Positions 49,993 through 61,954 of a stretch of 64,000 nt of DNA are shown one piece after another. The stretch spans positions 1,069,195 to 1,133,194 of the forward strand of contig SJOL01006487.1 in the NCBI GenBank assembly GCA_004794785.1, read 5' to 3'. The position numbers and the translations under genes were made by a program. Position 1 is the first letter of the stretch, and every line of letters starts with the position of its first letter. The stretch comes from Opisthorchis felineus (Eukaryota; Platyhelminthes; Trematoda; Opisthorchiida; Opisthorchiidae). The notes beneath the pieces were generated by a model. That model ran no database searches. It was not told where the DNA came from and was given only the letters and a program-made list of their open reading frames with translations.

Positions 49993-50171
49993 CAGATGGC
50001 TCAAGTGGTCAGAGCTCGAATTTACTGATCGGAAGGTCCGTGGTTCGAACCCTACCTCTGCATCTCGACTTTCCCTGTCTAGGCTTGGGCAACCTGGCAG
50101 TATCTCAGCCCTCGTGCTTCCTTCGAGTGGCATGGCAGCTGGGCACCGGAAGGGTGTTACAGCTGAACGAT
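49993..50171 (+). repeat. tRNA-headed SINE, copy 3 (best preserved)
   Basis: A box TGGCTCAAGTGG at 49997-50008 and a perfect B box GGTTCGAACCC at 50042-50052. The shared body (CCCTGTCTAGGCTTGGGCAA, GCATGGCAGCTGGGCACC) follows and ends AGCTGAACGA. Both internal Pol III promoter boxes are intact. Open frames across it on both strands are by-products. Confidence 0.85.
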
Positions 50172-52532
50172 TGGATTAGATCCAAACAGAAGCTCAAGTA
50201 GTGCTACTGCGTCCTGAATGCGGAACGAATTGTATCAGTCAAGCCGACTCTGAGGGACTCAAGGCATTTATCAGGTTATTAGGGCTTAGAAAGGAGATGG
50301 GTTGCTGTCAAATATTGCACAGTATGTTCAATGAAGTATATCCACTTGAACCATCGAACACAAGTACCGAGTTGAGACGACGCGTTCCTCGTCATCACAC
50401 AGGTTGCAGAGAACGCTAGACACAACATAATCTATGATGTAGTCAGGATGAACCTAAGCTTCAATGTGCTTAGTGTTACTGATAACTGTCATTACCATGA
50501 GGGCGCTATGGGCTTTAGGGTTTAAATACAATGCTTAGAGGCCTGAAATTCATTGTTGGATTAGCCGGCCACGTTGAACCACGCAGGATGGGCGGTGCCG
50601 AATGCAGTTTGCACTGAGCCAAGCGCGCAACTATCTGAACATGCTTAGGCCTTTGTAAACCAGGAGGAATACGAGAGGATGAAGAGGAGATAGTTGTCAA
50701 ATTATGTGGGGACAAATAAACAGTTGAATTCAGCAGCGCACACGGTGTGAACTGGTGGAACATATCCACCTATGTTTTGAACGTTGTGGCACATAACGAT
50801 GGGCTTTATGAGCGAGTGACTGTAGTTCTATTTGATGCGTACACAGTACCGTCGAAGCCTTAATTACTCCGATGGATCGTAGCTATAACCAGATTCTACC
50901 GAGAGGGATAGACGAAACACAGTGGTAGTCTTGGCTATGAAATATATCAATGTTAACATTCATGCCCTGGTCGTTGGGATCAACTAAGCCAGTCTGTACT
51001 TCACCAAAAAACGTACACTGAGGTAGTGGTTTCAGCTGTTGTTCGCCTCGTTCATGGAGGGAAGGTGGGCATATGTATAAATTCCTCACTTGATATCCCA
51101 ATTTTTCCGTCCAGCCAACTTATTCTGCACCTGTGTGACGAACTATACTTTTGAGTGTATCGGCGCAACCTGTCCCAATGCGCCGTGTCCAAGCAGAAAA
51201 TGAGATTGATGGAAACTCAGGGACTATGTCTATCTGGTGAGACCCAAGTGGGACGAAGCTGGTTGTTAAAGAGATTTCATCAATCTTTTGAGCAGTGCTG
51301 TGCTAGTTTAACCCTGTCTGGAACTCCGACTGCGCGGTACATCGGCAAGCGTGAATAAAAACCGAAAACCAGTCTTTCTACTGTTGAATTACCTTTGGCT
51401 ACAGGTGTGCAGCTGAATAATACACTAACACTGGTATTAATACCATACCGGAGACGATAAACTCGACGGCCTATAAAAAAGCTAGAGATAGGACAGCACA
51501 TGACAAGCAGCAGTAAACTGATTTCAAGATCACGGAAAAAGGAGCACGAGGCCTGCTTCACTCAATGAGGCCCATTGGAAAAAAATACTTTTGACCACTT
51601 CTGACATCCCAAGTTTATTCCCTATAACGCTGTAGCTACCCTCCAAAACGAGATAAAATAAGGAAGAACAATAACATGAAACAGAAAATTCTTGCGAGAA
51701 ATGAAGTCCATTCAGCTGTCGTATTAAACTACGGGTTCAGTGGGGTACCCCAGAAGCGACCACTTTGACCAGGTACCACGGATGATTCCTATTGGGGGAC
51801 CGCTGTACCCAGGGTATACCTGAGTAGAAAACCAAGACAAATAACCAACGACGTGGTTTCTGTACGTGTTCTTCCGCAGTAACAAACAAGTGGATGCATC
51901 TGAGATCTTGCGGATGGAGAAGTTAATCGTTCACCACATTCAAGTCGCAACTCGGTTTGGTTCACTTACGTATACAGTTGCTGGTCTTGGTAGCAATAAA
52001 CCACTCCTTGTGACGTTTCTCTCCTGGTGGCATAAGATTTACACCACTCGACAGCAATGCTAGTGATAAACTGCTTGTTGACGTTGCTTAGGCCGACCCG
52101 GACTGGCTGTCAGTTGTCATTCTGGCACCTTGTGCTAGTTTTCCCATTCTGAATTACGTACAATACCTGCTATCGGTCTAGTGGGCCAGGCAACCAGCCC
52201 AACTTGGACTGGCTGGTTTCCCTGCGCTAGTGTGGAACGACACCATCGGTGCACAAACACACGGGAAAACTTAAAGGAAAGAGAATCTACACGACATACA
52301 AACAAAGTATGCGCATATAAGACTCAAGAGGCCAACACGAAAATTAAATAGGTAACTACTGTATTTGCTCAGACAGAAGCACAGCGGGTCAAAGACAAGA
52401 GAAAATAAATATAACTGGAACGGCATCACTCGGGTTTCTTTGGATTGTTGAAATGCAACGAAGCTAAACGATGAGATCGTGGAATGTGTCAATACGAGGG
52501 AGGTGGAGAGGAATCGGTAGACAGGTCGGTGA
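50172..52532. other. Downstream flank of TEX9, no gene seen
   Basis: It holds one hammerhead-family remnant at 51200. Other frames are short. The TEX9 3' UTR must lie in its right end, but no canonical polyadenylation hexamer is seen within 250 bases of the stop. Confidence 0.42.
51200..51275 (+). repeat. Hammerhead repeat family, remnant
   Basis: ACTCAGGGACTATGTCTATC, then TGGTGAGACCCAAGTGGGAC and GAAGC, align with the unit (AAACTCCGGGACTGTGCCTA and onward). The core is degraded. Confidence 0.45.
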
Positions 52533-52613
52533 TCACGAGGAACTCTGCCAATCTAAAGACTTGAGAAATTCCTCTTCAGTTAGCTGAAGACATTTGGAAG
52601 CTTCGATTAGCAT
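52533..52613 (-). CDS. TEX9: TEX9 exon 7 (last, 26 residues)
   Basis: The acceptor CTTCACAG is followed by ATG CTA ATC GAA. The peptide MLIEASKCLQLTEEEFLKSL, DW and QSSS ends at TGA 52535-52533. It matches the TEX9 C-terminus (IEAAKxLxFTEEEFxKxLxW) and joins exon 6 in phase. No AATAAA is seen in the next 250 bases. Confidence 0.92.
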   Translation of the reverse strand: MLIEASKCLQLTEEEFLKSLDWQSSS

Positions 52614-55600
52614 CTGTGAAGAGGTAGTGGAAAAAGTGTGGGAAAGGTACAGTAAATTAAACAGTATGAGCTCTTCGATGCTTAAATTAGTAAATTGCTC
52701 AGCTGCAAATTTCTACCATAACGTGCTGATATTCATGTCGTTCAATTGACACATCTTGGTAATACAGAAATGTCTTAACTCGAAAATGCCCATGAAAAAG
52801 CAGGCGACTGGGGATAATAATGAAGCAGACTACAGAAGCAGCTCACTAGGGGGATCCTAGTCGGAACAAATGAGTGATGGGCAGATTTGCGAACTTCAAT
52901 CGGAATTTTGCCGCGTGACATTCAGTCAGCCTTCAGTGAAATGTTAAGCGAGCAACCATTGTTTCATTTTCAGTGGGAGTCGTCGTGTGAGGGCTGACTT
53001 CACCGCTCATAGCTCAGGGGATCAAAGATCACATTATACACGGAAAAGGGTGTTTGGGACAGTATTGGAGGTCAGTGGTTCCCGGTTCCTCTCAAATCAC
53101 GTCAGAAATATGATACTTAGCTAACTTCGAAGAGTTTTCATCAATATTATAAGTAGTATCGCGCCGAGGGAAAGTAGATCGGACCCTCTTGGACAAGTCA
53201 CGACTATTACCATCTAGTGAGGAGGATGTGTTCGCAATTAAGTGCGACAGTCGATATCTGACGTTATGAACCATCGGTAACCTGTTCATGGGAGTTGTAT
53301 AAACACACAACTGAAACTGTATGAGGTAACTGGCTTCAGATGTAGTCTAATGACGACGGTTGCAGTACTGCTACAATGGCCCTAATCAGCTGGGGCTCGT
53401 CTTGGAACGATGGGCGCACTAGGGACAGTAGAAAACTGAGCTACATCCAGGAGAAACGGACAGACACCGACCCTTAGAAAAAGGGAGGGACCCAGGCCTC
53501 GCCATGCTGTCTTGTGGGGGAAATTCCTTAATCGAAACCTGGAGCCACGACCTCACACAAAAGTCGAGCAGGTGGACGTATGGGACGTGGCTGTACCGAA
53601 TTTCCGACTGCCTCGGTCCTACAGCCCATTATTTCAAGCAGGAGGTAGAGGACAGACTCCTGAAAACCTCCGCAGCCGTTTGAAATCTACTACGGATCAC
53701 GAAAAAGCCGTGCGGCTTGGCGATAGATCCCCAGTAAAAAGTTTTAGTTTTAAGCATAAGGCTAGAGTAGACAGGTGGTTAACATCACGGATTCGAATCT
53801 TTGCATGGAGCCCTCAAATTGGCTGCAGACCCCGAATGTTGTTATCGTCACTCGGGCCTTGCGGGTTGGGAAAAGGGGGTAGAATGTTTTACACTACTTT
53901 TGCCGTTTAAGTAGTCCGAACACCCCGCCGTGGCCAATCCACCTGCACTGCCCGTTGCTCCCGCCAGAGGCTACACCATAGATACTGGTGGCCAGTTTGG
54001 TGGGTTCCTCTGTACTCGCAATGATATATCAGTGGAGGAATTCCTACACAAACTGTGCGAGTTCTAACTGCTCATAGGCAGTAACTGCAGCATGCACGCC
54101 TCGGAAAAGGACGTTCGAGGTGTTCTTATCAAAGTTCGGTTCGTATGTGACCGGAAAGGATTTCGGAATTGCCCCTCTGAATGAAAACGTACGTGAAGTG
54201 TGACCACAACCACTGTCTTGCAGAGTTCACTCTCCATCGGGTATCGAAGTGTTAAAGACGTGTGGAGCACACAATGCCCCAAAACTACGAACTAATAGTG
54301 GGTGAATCCCTTCGATGGCATGCTCGTAACAGTTGACTGTCCCCAGAAGAGATCAAAAGATTGCGTCCTCTAACTGACAACGATATCAATGCCTACTAGT
54401 TCTGACTGTGTGCCTCAGAAAGCCTGAATGAATACGTAAGTGGAGGGGACGTAGTGAATTTTCGAGCCAGGTTCCTCCACGGACGAAACAGTTCAGGTGA
54501 GGGCACACTAGTTAGCAGCTATGTAGCAAGCAGCAGACTATTACTTTGACTTACACATGTGTTGTAATGGGTGAGTTCAGCGGACGCAACAGAACCAGCT
54601 GAAATCGGGGTATTTCGACAGTCACACTCAAGATGGTGGAATTAAACGCGAGGTGTAGTTGACCACTGGGGAAAAAGTTGATGTAACCAAAACGAAAATT
54701 CATGGATGATTGAGCACAACTAACCTTTTGACGTCTCAGGACATCAATCAACCTTAACTGCTTCTTGAACACGGATATGAGTTCATTCTTTTGTTTTTCT
54801 AGACGACGGTTGTCTATGGTTAACTGTTCTACAGTGTGTTTCAAGGAATCGGTCGTTTCTCGGTTAGACGAGCGAAGATGATCCAACTCGCGTCGGAGTT
54901 TTTCAGTCTCGTCAAGTGCTCGCTGGAGCCGCACGTTGGCAGACTTCAGTTCGGTAGCTTGCTGCGTGGTTGCGCGTTTGGTGGTCTCGTTTTCCTGTGG
55001 GTTGTGACGTAACACGGGTGAGAAAAGTAAGGCGGAGTAGTGTAAGGGGAAGTGGTTACAATGGTCACCTGGAACGCAGATCGGGTGGCAGAAAACCATC
55101 AGTGCCTTAAGAGATGGATGCTGGTTTGTTGGTTAGCTGGTATACATCCAAATGATAGAGGTAGACAGTTGGACGTGCCAGGGTTCTGATGTGTTGACGA
55201 CAGAGGATAAACGCAGTGCTCATCCAGATAGTTGACGAAACTTAAAAATGGGTTCACCCGAGGAAAAAAAGGTAGAGGACCACATTCTGGCAAACCTCAT
55301 TGCAAATCTACCTACGGCGAGCAATTGCGGGTATTGTAATTTTCCCGTCATCCCCTGCCAGCATGTAGGTGACGAATTGTGCGACAGGACGACAGGATGA
55401 AACTAGCCGAATGGTTGGCATCTTAGTATCCTTGGATTACCACTACAACCGATTTAAATCTACCTGATAACCGGTCTGAAAGTTTAGCTCTTAGTTTGCA
55501 TCGGAGAATACCTAGGTAGAATATGCCCGTAGCAAACTTTTACAGAAAGGATAAACATGTGTGGTATCTTGAGGCTTGGAAGGCTTTTTGGGCGAAATGG

Positions 55601-58600
55601 CGCACCCTATGTTTACCAGTGTGAGTCAAGGGTGCACGAGCTGAGAAGTACATGATGTACGGAGATACTTTCAAGAAACAGCAAGTGCGAAGTTCTGTGG
55701 CTTTATTCCATACCATACCGTAATCTTTAGATAACGACTTTAATATTAGCTGAGCAGTGTCCCGTGACGTCGTTTGGACCGAAAAAAACGATCATCAGTT
55801 CATCGTTTCAGAAGGGCGTGGTAAAGAATCGGTAGTTTTTCTACCAATTGTTTACCAAGCCCTTCTGAAACGATGACTTCTCAGTAGGCTTCAAACCCTT
55901 TCTAATTGATCTTCAGTTCACTTTTGAGGGAAGAGACCTCTCGCTTCTCAAGGAGTGATCGTCTACGCACACGCACTACTCGACCGGATTACCAGCCACG
56001 CAGATGTTCCATTGAGTGTTTGAGCTCGTACCACTCTGAAATGTTTGTAGCGTCGACTATGAAAACCAGACTGACCAGCACCGAGCTAGTGGTTCGCAAT
56101 TTATTTAACGATATGTCGCATTACCCACAACCAATGGGAACACCCATTAAGCGGTAAGAAGAATGCGCACCGAAGGTAACAAGGAGAGCTAAAACTGGCT
56201 TTCGAATATCCTGGCCCACCAGTCTCGCCACTACCGACAGCAATAAACAAGTTACAAACACTGGTACATAACCACCATATTGTTCGTCACAGCTAAACAG
56301 AAACCAAGTAGCATTCCAAATAATATTCAAGCTTCCAGATTCTAGAAAAAAGATGTCTCCGTCGAGGAACAATAAGGCGAAAATTACCAGAAACTTATGG
56401 TTCCTCTTTTGAAGGGGGGGGGCGGCCTATGTTTAGTTTGTGAGATCCCCATGGGGAGGAAGCCTCTAATTGGAAGGGGGACAAATTGGATGGGACTAAC
56501 GTAATCAACAATTATAAACGGTGGATCTTAAACGACCACACTGTAGTTTAGTGATGGCGAGAGTTGGTTGGTATATTTTAAGTACTAAGGCCTTGTGAAC
56601 AGATGGTTAACAGGGGACAGCACTCCGGCACGAGAGTGGAGTGAATGTTAAGAATCTCCATCACGGAGCGGTTGACGAGAAGTGTACTTAATACCACTGC
56701 GTTTGGATTCACGGTGACGATTTGTAGTAGTCAGTCAGATGACCAAATATCAATGATGGGGCCGAATGAGACCATAAACGGTTCATACCGATGGTATAAT
56801 AAACGAATCCGACTTTCAAATAGCTTTAGAATCTCGATGATCAACCATATGGCTCGTGTTGCAATTCACACTCTGTATACGGGCACAGGGCTGACTGCAA
56901 TTTGTGAAAAATGAGAGATAACACGGTCACTTTTCAGTCAGACTTAACTAGCAAGAGAAGAATCGAAACCAATTTATGCAAGCAATCATAAATGCCTACC
57001 TTCTTTAACGAATTTCGCTCAGCTTCCAGCACATCGCAGTGTGTTCGAGCTTCAGTGAGAGTTTTCTTTACCTTTTCAACTTGAGCCGAGTGCGTAGTAC
57101 TCAGACGCTGTAGCCGGTTCCGTTCATCTTCTAGTTCTTGAACGCGCTTTTTCAGCTGTGAATTGTCATCACGCTGAATCGAACAAGGCAGAAGGTACAG
57201 ACATAGACAGTATGTGGAGTTTCTCACTAGAGTACTGATAGTGCGCGATACCATCGAGAAAGAAATGAATACTTCCCAGTGATTGATTGTTTGATGGGTC
57301 AGAGGTGGCTTCCTCCCCGTAACCTGAGTATAATGTTTTTTGGGAATGTCCATAAGTCGGTTAGTCGCGCTGATAACAAGGCAATTGCCGTTCTACCCAT
57401 TAGGCTTTGAACACTCATCAGTGGCTTAGTAGGATTTTAATGCCTTCCCAATCTTCTAGACGTTAATTTGTGACTTTTGGCTCCATACACTCACGATCGA
57501 GTAGCCAGGCCAACAAACGTCCAGCGGTCAAGACAGCAACAAATAATACAACGAACGACTAAGACCGGTTAGTTATTTAAAAGGGGAGAGCAAAGGCAAT
57601 CGGTTATTAGTCCTATCTAATAGGGTAGTGTTAATTGATCTGGAAGACCGCTGGGCGGCTGCATGATCAAGGCAGACTAGGGGGATGTCTAAACCGTTTT
57701 TGACAGCAAAGCACCGGATATCGCAATCGCATTACGACTGCTTCGGCTCTGGGACTGATGCTGGCAGCCTGTTCGGTATAGAATAATGACAAAAGACGAC
57801 TCGATTGGAGTTACTGGGTAACCAATGGCACGTACGTGTGATTTTGACATTGCTATTGAGTCTAGGGATGCTTCGGCAAGAGAAATATTAATGTATTTTG
57901 TGTGCAAGTCGTCTTGCCGTGAACCCAACAAATCCCAGGAGGAATACACAAGGATGTTTAGAGGGAGAACTGGTATATTGCCTTTGAGTAATTGGTTGCT
58001 TGTAAAGCAAGAACGGAAACGCGCGCTGTAGGGACTGAAGTCAACGGGCGGTGGAATGGATACGCCAAAGGGCTGCATTTGGAGGGTGGGGAAACTGGCT
58101 TTTTTTGCAACAGTCATGATAGTCGGTTGGATAAGACGTTGAGGCACACTATTGGCTGTAAACCTCCTTGGAAAGCCATTAGTTCTGGGCACGATAGCGA
58201 TGTTTCAGTTCAGAGTATAGTGTATCGTCAGATTAGCTTACCTCGCACGGTTAGTTGGAGTAAGGGGATACTGCTGATGACATCACGCGACGACCGATGT
58301 GGTATGATGATATTTCTATCTGTGGCGTTCACGGTTGTGGTGCATTTCAAGGTAAAGTTAATGAAACTCATCCGTTAGGAAAGTACACACTCCAATTCAT
58401 GTAGTTATCAACTCCACCGAAAGCCCCAAGTGAAACATAATAAGGGTTAAGTGTAGGACCTGAGTGTTTTGATATTTGTTGTGAGTGGCCGAATGAGGTC
58501 AGTTCTAAGCATTTCTGATCCTAAGCCTGCTGACAAATGTGGCTCACATATGGAGGCAGCTATAAAAGCGAAACGTTTCTGAACCGAAGGAGTTAAGGTA

Positions 58601-60792
58601 GTTACTTCTTCGAAGACGAAGGGCGAGAATTATGGAAAAAGCAGCCCGCCTCAACAGACGTACCGTCTGACTAGCATGGCTCGAGATGGCTCAGTGGTTA
58701 AAGTCCATATTTTGAAACCAACTTCTGTATCTCGACTGCTCCTGTTTAGGTTTGGGCGATCTGGCAGTACCTCAGCCCTCGCGCTCTCTTCAGGTGGCAT
58801 GACAACTATGCAACAAAAGGGTGTTAGAGCTGAACGATTATCATTATTACTGACTAGCAATAACTTACATGGAAAACTTACACAAAGATTCAACTCAGCT
58901 ATAACTTTGTGCGCTTCTTGCTGCAGTGCACGCACTTTGGCCTTCAAGTAGCGGTTTTGGGAGTTTAGGCTGAGTTTGGCCGCCGGTTGCGGCAGTACGT
59001 CCTCATCGCAATAGTCACCAACTTCACCCTGGGTCCGGGAGGAAACGTACAATGGAAATAATAGAAACAGTTTCATTTACGTGATAGAACTCAAGGATAG
59101 ATGCCCGAATATTAGTGACCATACCTCAATTTCTTCATACAGTCTATGGAGAATGGGGTGAAATATAGGGTGCACTCGCCACTAACAGATCATGGAAGAT
59201 TGCTTTTCTTGATAGGGTCTGTCTGCTATGCGGGGATAAGGCGGTTCCCATAATAACACACCATAGTGCAAGCCAAACAGCTACAAGGTTTTTGTTCCAG
59301 ACTGTGCATCACACACTGTAGCGTTCCCATTCATTTTTTTACTTTTAGCCTGGCTACGCTACACCCCTTTTTCCCAGTATCCTGCATAGTTTTTTGTGGC
59401 TGGTCACGAGCGCGTTCGCTAACAGATTCAGTATGTAAGTTCATTGTTTGATTGAACAAACAGACTTTGAACCAAATCACTAATCAGAGCCAAACGTTAA
59501 TCAGTATCGAAAAGACTAGAAGCAATGTGCAGCTGTTTCAGCCTTATTGGGAAGCGTTAGCAGTGCGTACCCCACAAATCTCCAGGGTGATTCGGTCCCG
59601 AGAAGCTGATCAGCAAGGTGATGAACCCACACCTAGAGAGGATATAGAGCCACTCATCTACTATTCACGGAATTCATCGCATGTAGTCACGCGTTGACTG
59701 GCTCGTCAAGTGACGACTTTGCATATGGAAAGTTCACGCAACTAGTGAACTATCCCTCCTTCTGAGCCACTCATAGTTTGTTGATAGTATCTTCTCAGCC
59801 TATCAGTAAACTATGATTGGCCCAGATGTGATAATTCATAGATTGCGTGAACCTTCTATCTGGGAAGTCATCACTCAATGAACATGTTAACACATGACCA
59901 TGTGATGTGAATTCCATGATTGAAGGAGAAGTGGCAATATATACTTTAAAGCTCACCATACTATTGATTTGCCGCTCGTGGGGGAACGGTTCTAGAATCG
60001 TCTCTTCTCCGCCATCGTGTCTTATTACATGGAGCTGCAGGATGTTCAGTTGGTTCCACCCGCTTTTGTGCAATATGCTTGCGCTGCAACCCAGCAGGCG
60101 TGAAGCCCGATCGATATGCGCTGCGTAGGTTCAAAGAAAGAATCCAACTTATGGGTGTTTTTTATTTTATGGTTTTCTCTTTCTTCTCATTTCGTACGTA
60201 GCTGTCTCGTTCGGGGTGGGGGAGGGGGTTGCACAGCATACATAAAGCCTAATCAACATTTGTAATGATAACAGTCTTTTTGTCTGGGGATGTATTACGT
60301 CTGGTTAAGGAGAGGCAGCGGAGCTCGTAGAACACACTTAGTTCCTGCTTATCATCCTAGGTCAAAGATGAAGCGGAATGGGCAGTCGTGAAACAATGGG
60401 ACATGGACTGCGCCAACACCAACTTACCTGACTATCAACAGTCGACACAGCTGCTACACCCAACGGTACATCATTTCCACCAGACACTGAAAATTCAGTG
60501 CGTGGTTAGACTTCTTGACAGAACTTACACAAATCACAAGCTTCTATAACGTCGTCCGTATTGAGACCTTGTGCTGTTTGCTGCGATGGTGAAGTAGAAA
60601 ATTTGGGAAGAATACCTACAATGACCTCATCAGCTTCTCTGATTAGTCTGGCAGTTTTCGCCTCCAGTTGAGCGTTTAACGCTCTAGAGTCGTTACGCAA
60701 CAAACCTCAAAGACAAACCGATATTCTTCCTCCTTAGATTGCAAGCTGCCAACAGGAATCGGTAAGTGTGTGCGCGGAGTACGATGGGACAT
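52533..60792 (-). CDS. TEX9: TEX9 homologue, coiled-coil protein, seven exons
   Basis: Seven minus-strand exons join in phase: 60792-60719, 60683-60529, 60486-60428, 59028-58882, 57173-57000, 54994-54725 and 52613-52533. The product is 319 residues (human TEX9 is about 391). Family marks, in order, are the N-terminal KEEEYRALNAQLEAKTARLI, the middle NRYLKAKVRALQQEAHKVIAE, then a long heptad coiled coil from residue about 145 to 290. The highly conserved C-terminus is KQKNELISVFKKQLRLIDVL, then RRQK joined to MLIEASKCLQLTEEEFLKSL, DW and a short tail. Every donor is GT and every acceptor AG with flanking consensus. Vertebrate TEX9 is testis-enriched, and its coiled coil suggests a scaffold role in cilium- or centrosome-related biology (knowledge of the family, limited). 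Intron sizes rise 35, 42, 1399, 1708, 2005 and 2111 nt. The start is the first ATG in frame with the KEEEY motif. An extra exon inside intron 3 cannot be excluded. Confidence 0.92.
54725..54994 (-). CDS. TEX9: TEX9 exon 6
   Basis: It is 90 residues, phase 0 at both ends. The acceptor is CCCACAG|GAA and the donor CAAAAG|GTTAGT. It carries the ATELKSANVRLQRALDETEK coiled coil and ends in FKKQLRLIDVLRRQK, the strongest TEX9 signature. Confidence 0.93.
55801..55875. repeat. Perfectly placed 35-bp-stem hairpin
   Basis: Left arm 55801-55835 and right arm 55841-55875 are inverse copies with three mismatches in 35, around a TTTTT loop. The right-arm sequence recurs at 6968-7001 without the partner arm. 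It lies in TEX9 intron 5. It could be a tiny MITE or foldback element, or a precursor-like hairpin. Confidence 0.7.
57000..57173 (-). CDS. TEX9: TEX9 exon 5
   Basis: It is 58 residues, phase 0 at both ends. The acceptor is GATTCAG|CGT and the donor AAG|GTAGGC. It is entirely charged coiled coil (LKKRVQELEDERNRLQR and onward). Confidence 0.88.
58681..58838 (+). repeat. tRNA-headed SINE, copy 4, inside TEX9 intron 4
   Basis: A-box region GATGGCTCAGTGGTTAAAGT. The B box is lost by a deletion, but the body and the AGCTGAACGA end are present, followed by TTATCATTATTAC, a possible simple tail. It is antisense to TEX9. Confidence 0.8.
58882..59028 (-). CDS. TEX9: TEX9 exon 4
   Basis: It is 49 residues, phase 0 at both ends. 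The acceptor is GGACCCAG|GGT and the donor CTTTGT|GTAAGT. It encodes an acidic stretch and then NRYLKAKVRALQQEAHKVIA, the start of the long coiled coil. A SINE ends only about 43 bases downstream of the donor. Confidence 0.88.
59772..59815. repeat. Short inverted repeat
   Basis: CATAGTTTGTTGATAG (59772-59787) and CTATCAGTAAACTATG (59800-59815) pair over 16 bases with two mismatches and a 12-base loop. It lies in TEX9 intron 3. Confidence 0.5.
60428..60486 (-). CDS. TEX9: TEX9 exon 3 (59 nt)
   Basis: The acceptor ATTTTCAG is followed by TG, which completes a Leu codon, then 19 residues of low-complexity linker ending DSQ. The donor is CAG|GTAAGT. It has no similarity of its own, but the phase, both splice consensuses and its position between exons 2 and 4 support it. 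Confidence 0.7.
60529..60683 (-). CDS. TEX9: TEX9 exon 2
   Basis: It starts after CTCTAG with A GCG TTA AAC and encodes ALNAQLEAKTARLIREADEV followed by a Ser/Gln/Asp-rich linker. It ends TTG T|GTAAGT. The start and end phases (2 and 1) match the neighbouring exons exactly. Confidence 0.85.
60719..60792 (-). CDS. TEX9: TEX9 exon 1
   Basis: ATG at 60792-60790 opens a 24-residue exon rich in Pro, Arg and His, ending SKEEEY plus two bases (CG). The donor is CG|GTTTGT. The KEEEY motif matches the TEX9 N-terminus, and the missing base is supplied by exon 2 to make Arg. Confidence 0.85.
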
Positions 60793-61954
60793 TGTACAGT
60801 GAGCTGCAAAGAAGTGAAAACCAAATTAACTCAGATATGGCATCGGAAGTTCACTGAGCCGAAAAGTGTTAGTGTATTAAGTAAGACTGGGAAAATGAAC
60901 CACACGAAAACACCCAAACGTTGTCATATAGATGTGGCATGAAAATGCGGTCATCTGAATCAGATTGACTAGTGGAAGCTCCAAAATAACCGTTTTATGG
61001 TCTTCATAATCATCACTGGCAGCAAGCATATAGGCAGTAGGCTATATGCCGTTAAAAAAGCGGATGGCTGAGTTACCGCGCCACCCGTTCCGAAAACAAG
61101 GACTAACCCTTCCACAATGGGTCACAGAAACAGTCTAAAATGATCACATGCCATATAGGTTTTTTTCTATACCACCTACACAAAGTGATAAAAAGGTCTC
61201 AACAAGACACATCACCTCTCAAGAACAAAAATGATCATTTAAAGATACTGCTTATCTGCAATACATAAGATACTGTGTTGATAGGTAAGCAAAAACCATG
61301 AGTCAGTCGAAGCTATATTTGCAGAAATAAGTATGTTTACAGGATAAGGACAGAGTATCAAACGAACAGAGGAGGATAATAAAGTCAACAAATACAACTC
61401 CTTTACGGTCTTGGGTTCAGGAGTTTGGAATTTAAATAAAAAACACGTTAGCCAACACCCGCACAACCCAAAGGAGGGTGCTCTACTGTCCGTCAATTCC
61501 GATCAACACTGTATGCACTCTTTCCGACCGAAAACTGCTATCAAGATGTGATGATAGCGCCGCTGTCTCCAACACGTGATCCTCATTCCATTAGCTTCCT
61601 TATGTTCGCTGAACGAAGCTGCAGCAGCTGTAACCACTGAACTTTGGTGCACTGTCTGAATTGAACTGATGATAGGGGTATTGCAACTAGATAGAAGGTT
61701 CAACCATGCCGAAGGTACATACCAGTTCATTTCAGGTCGGAAACCGCGAGTCCTATACATATGTATGGCAGTTCGGGTGGCGCGGCCCATGACAGTGGGT
61801 AAGACACATGGGGTGTAGAAAACAAAAAGGAATGAGTTACTGATTTGAAAAAGACGGCACTGCTGATTACGTGACATCATCGTACAGCTGAATACCTCCA
61901 ACCGTTGATGTGATGCGACTCTGATAACTCGACCTCACAGACAACAAACACCAG
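60793..61954. other. TEX9 upstream region
   Basis: It would hold the TEX9 5' UTR and promoter. A 132-codon minus frame (61503-61901) has no domain. No core promoter element is evident by eye. Confidence 0.4.

Noticed and set aside
49849..50133. Minus-strand frame with RVGFEP-like residues
   Set aside because: It is the reverse translation of SINE copy 3.
52990..53095. tRNA-like stretch (TAGCTCAGGGG, later GGTTCCCGGTTCC)
   Set aside because: No acceptor or anticodon stem forms and the sequence does not match the SINE family.
57689..58192. 167-codon minus-strand open frame
   Set aside because: It lies wholly inside TEX9 intron 4, the opposite strand is also open, and no domain or splice context supports it.
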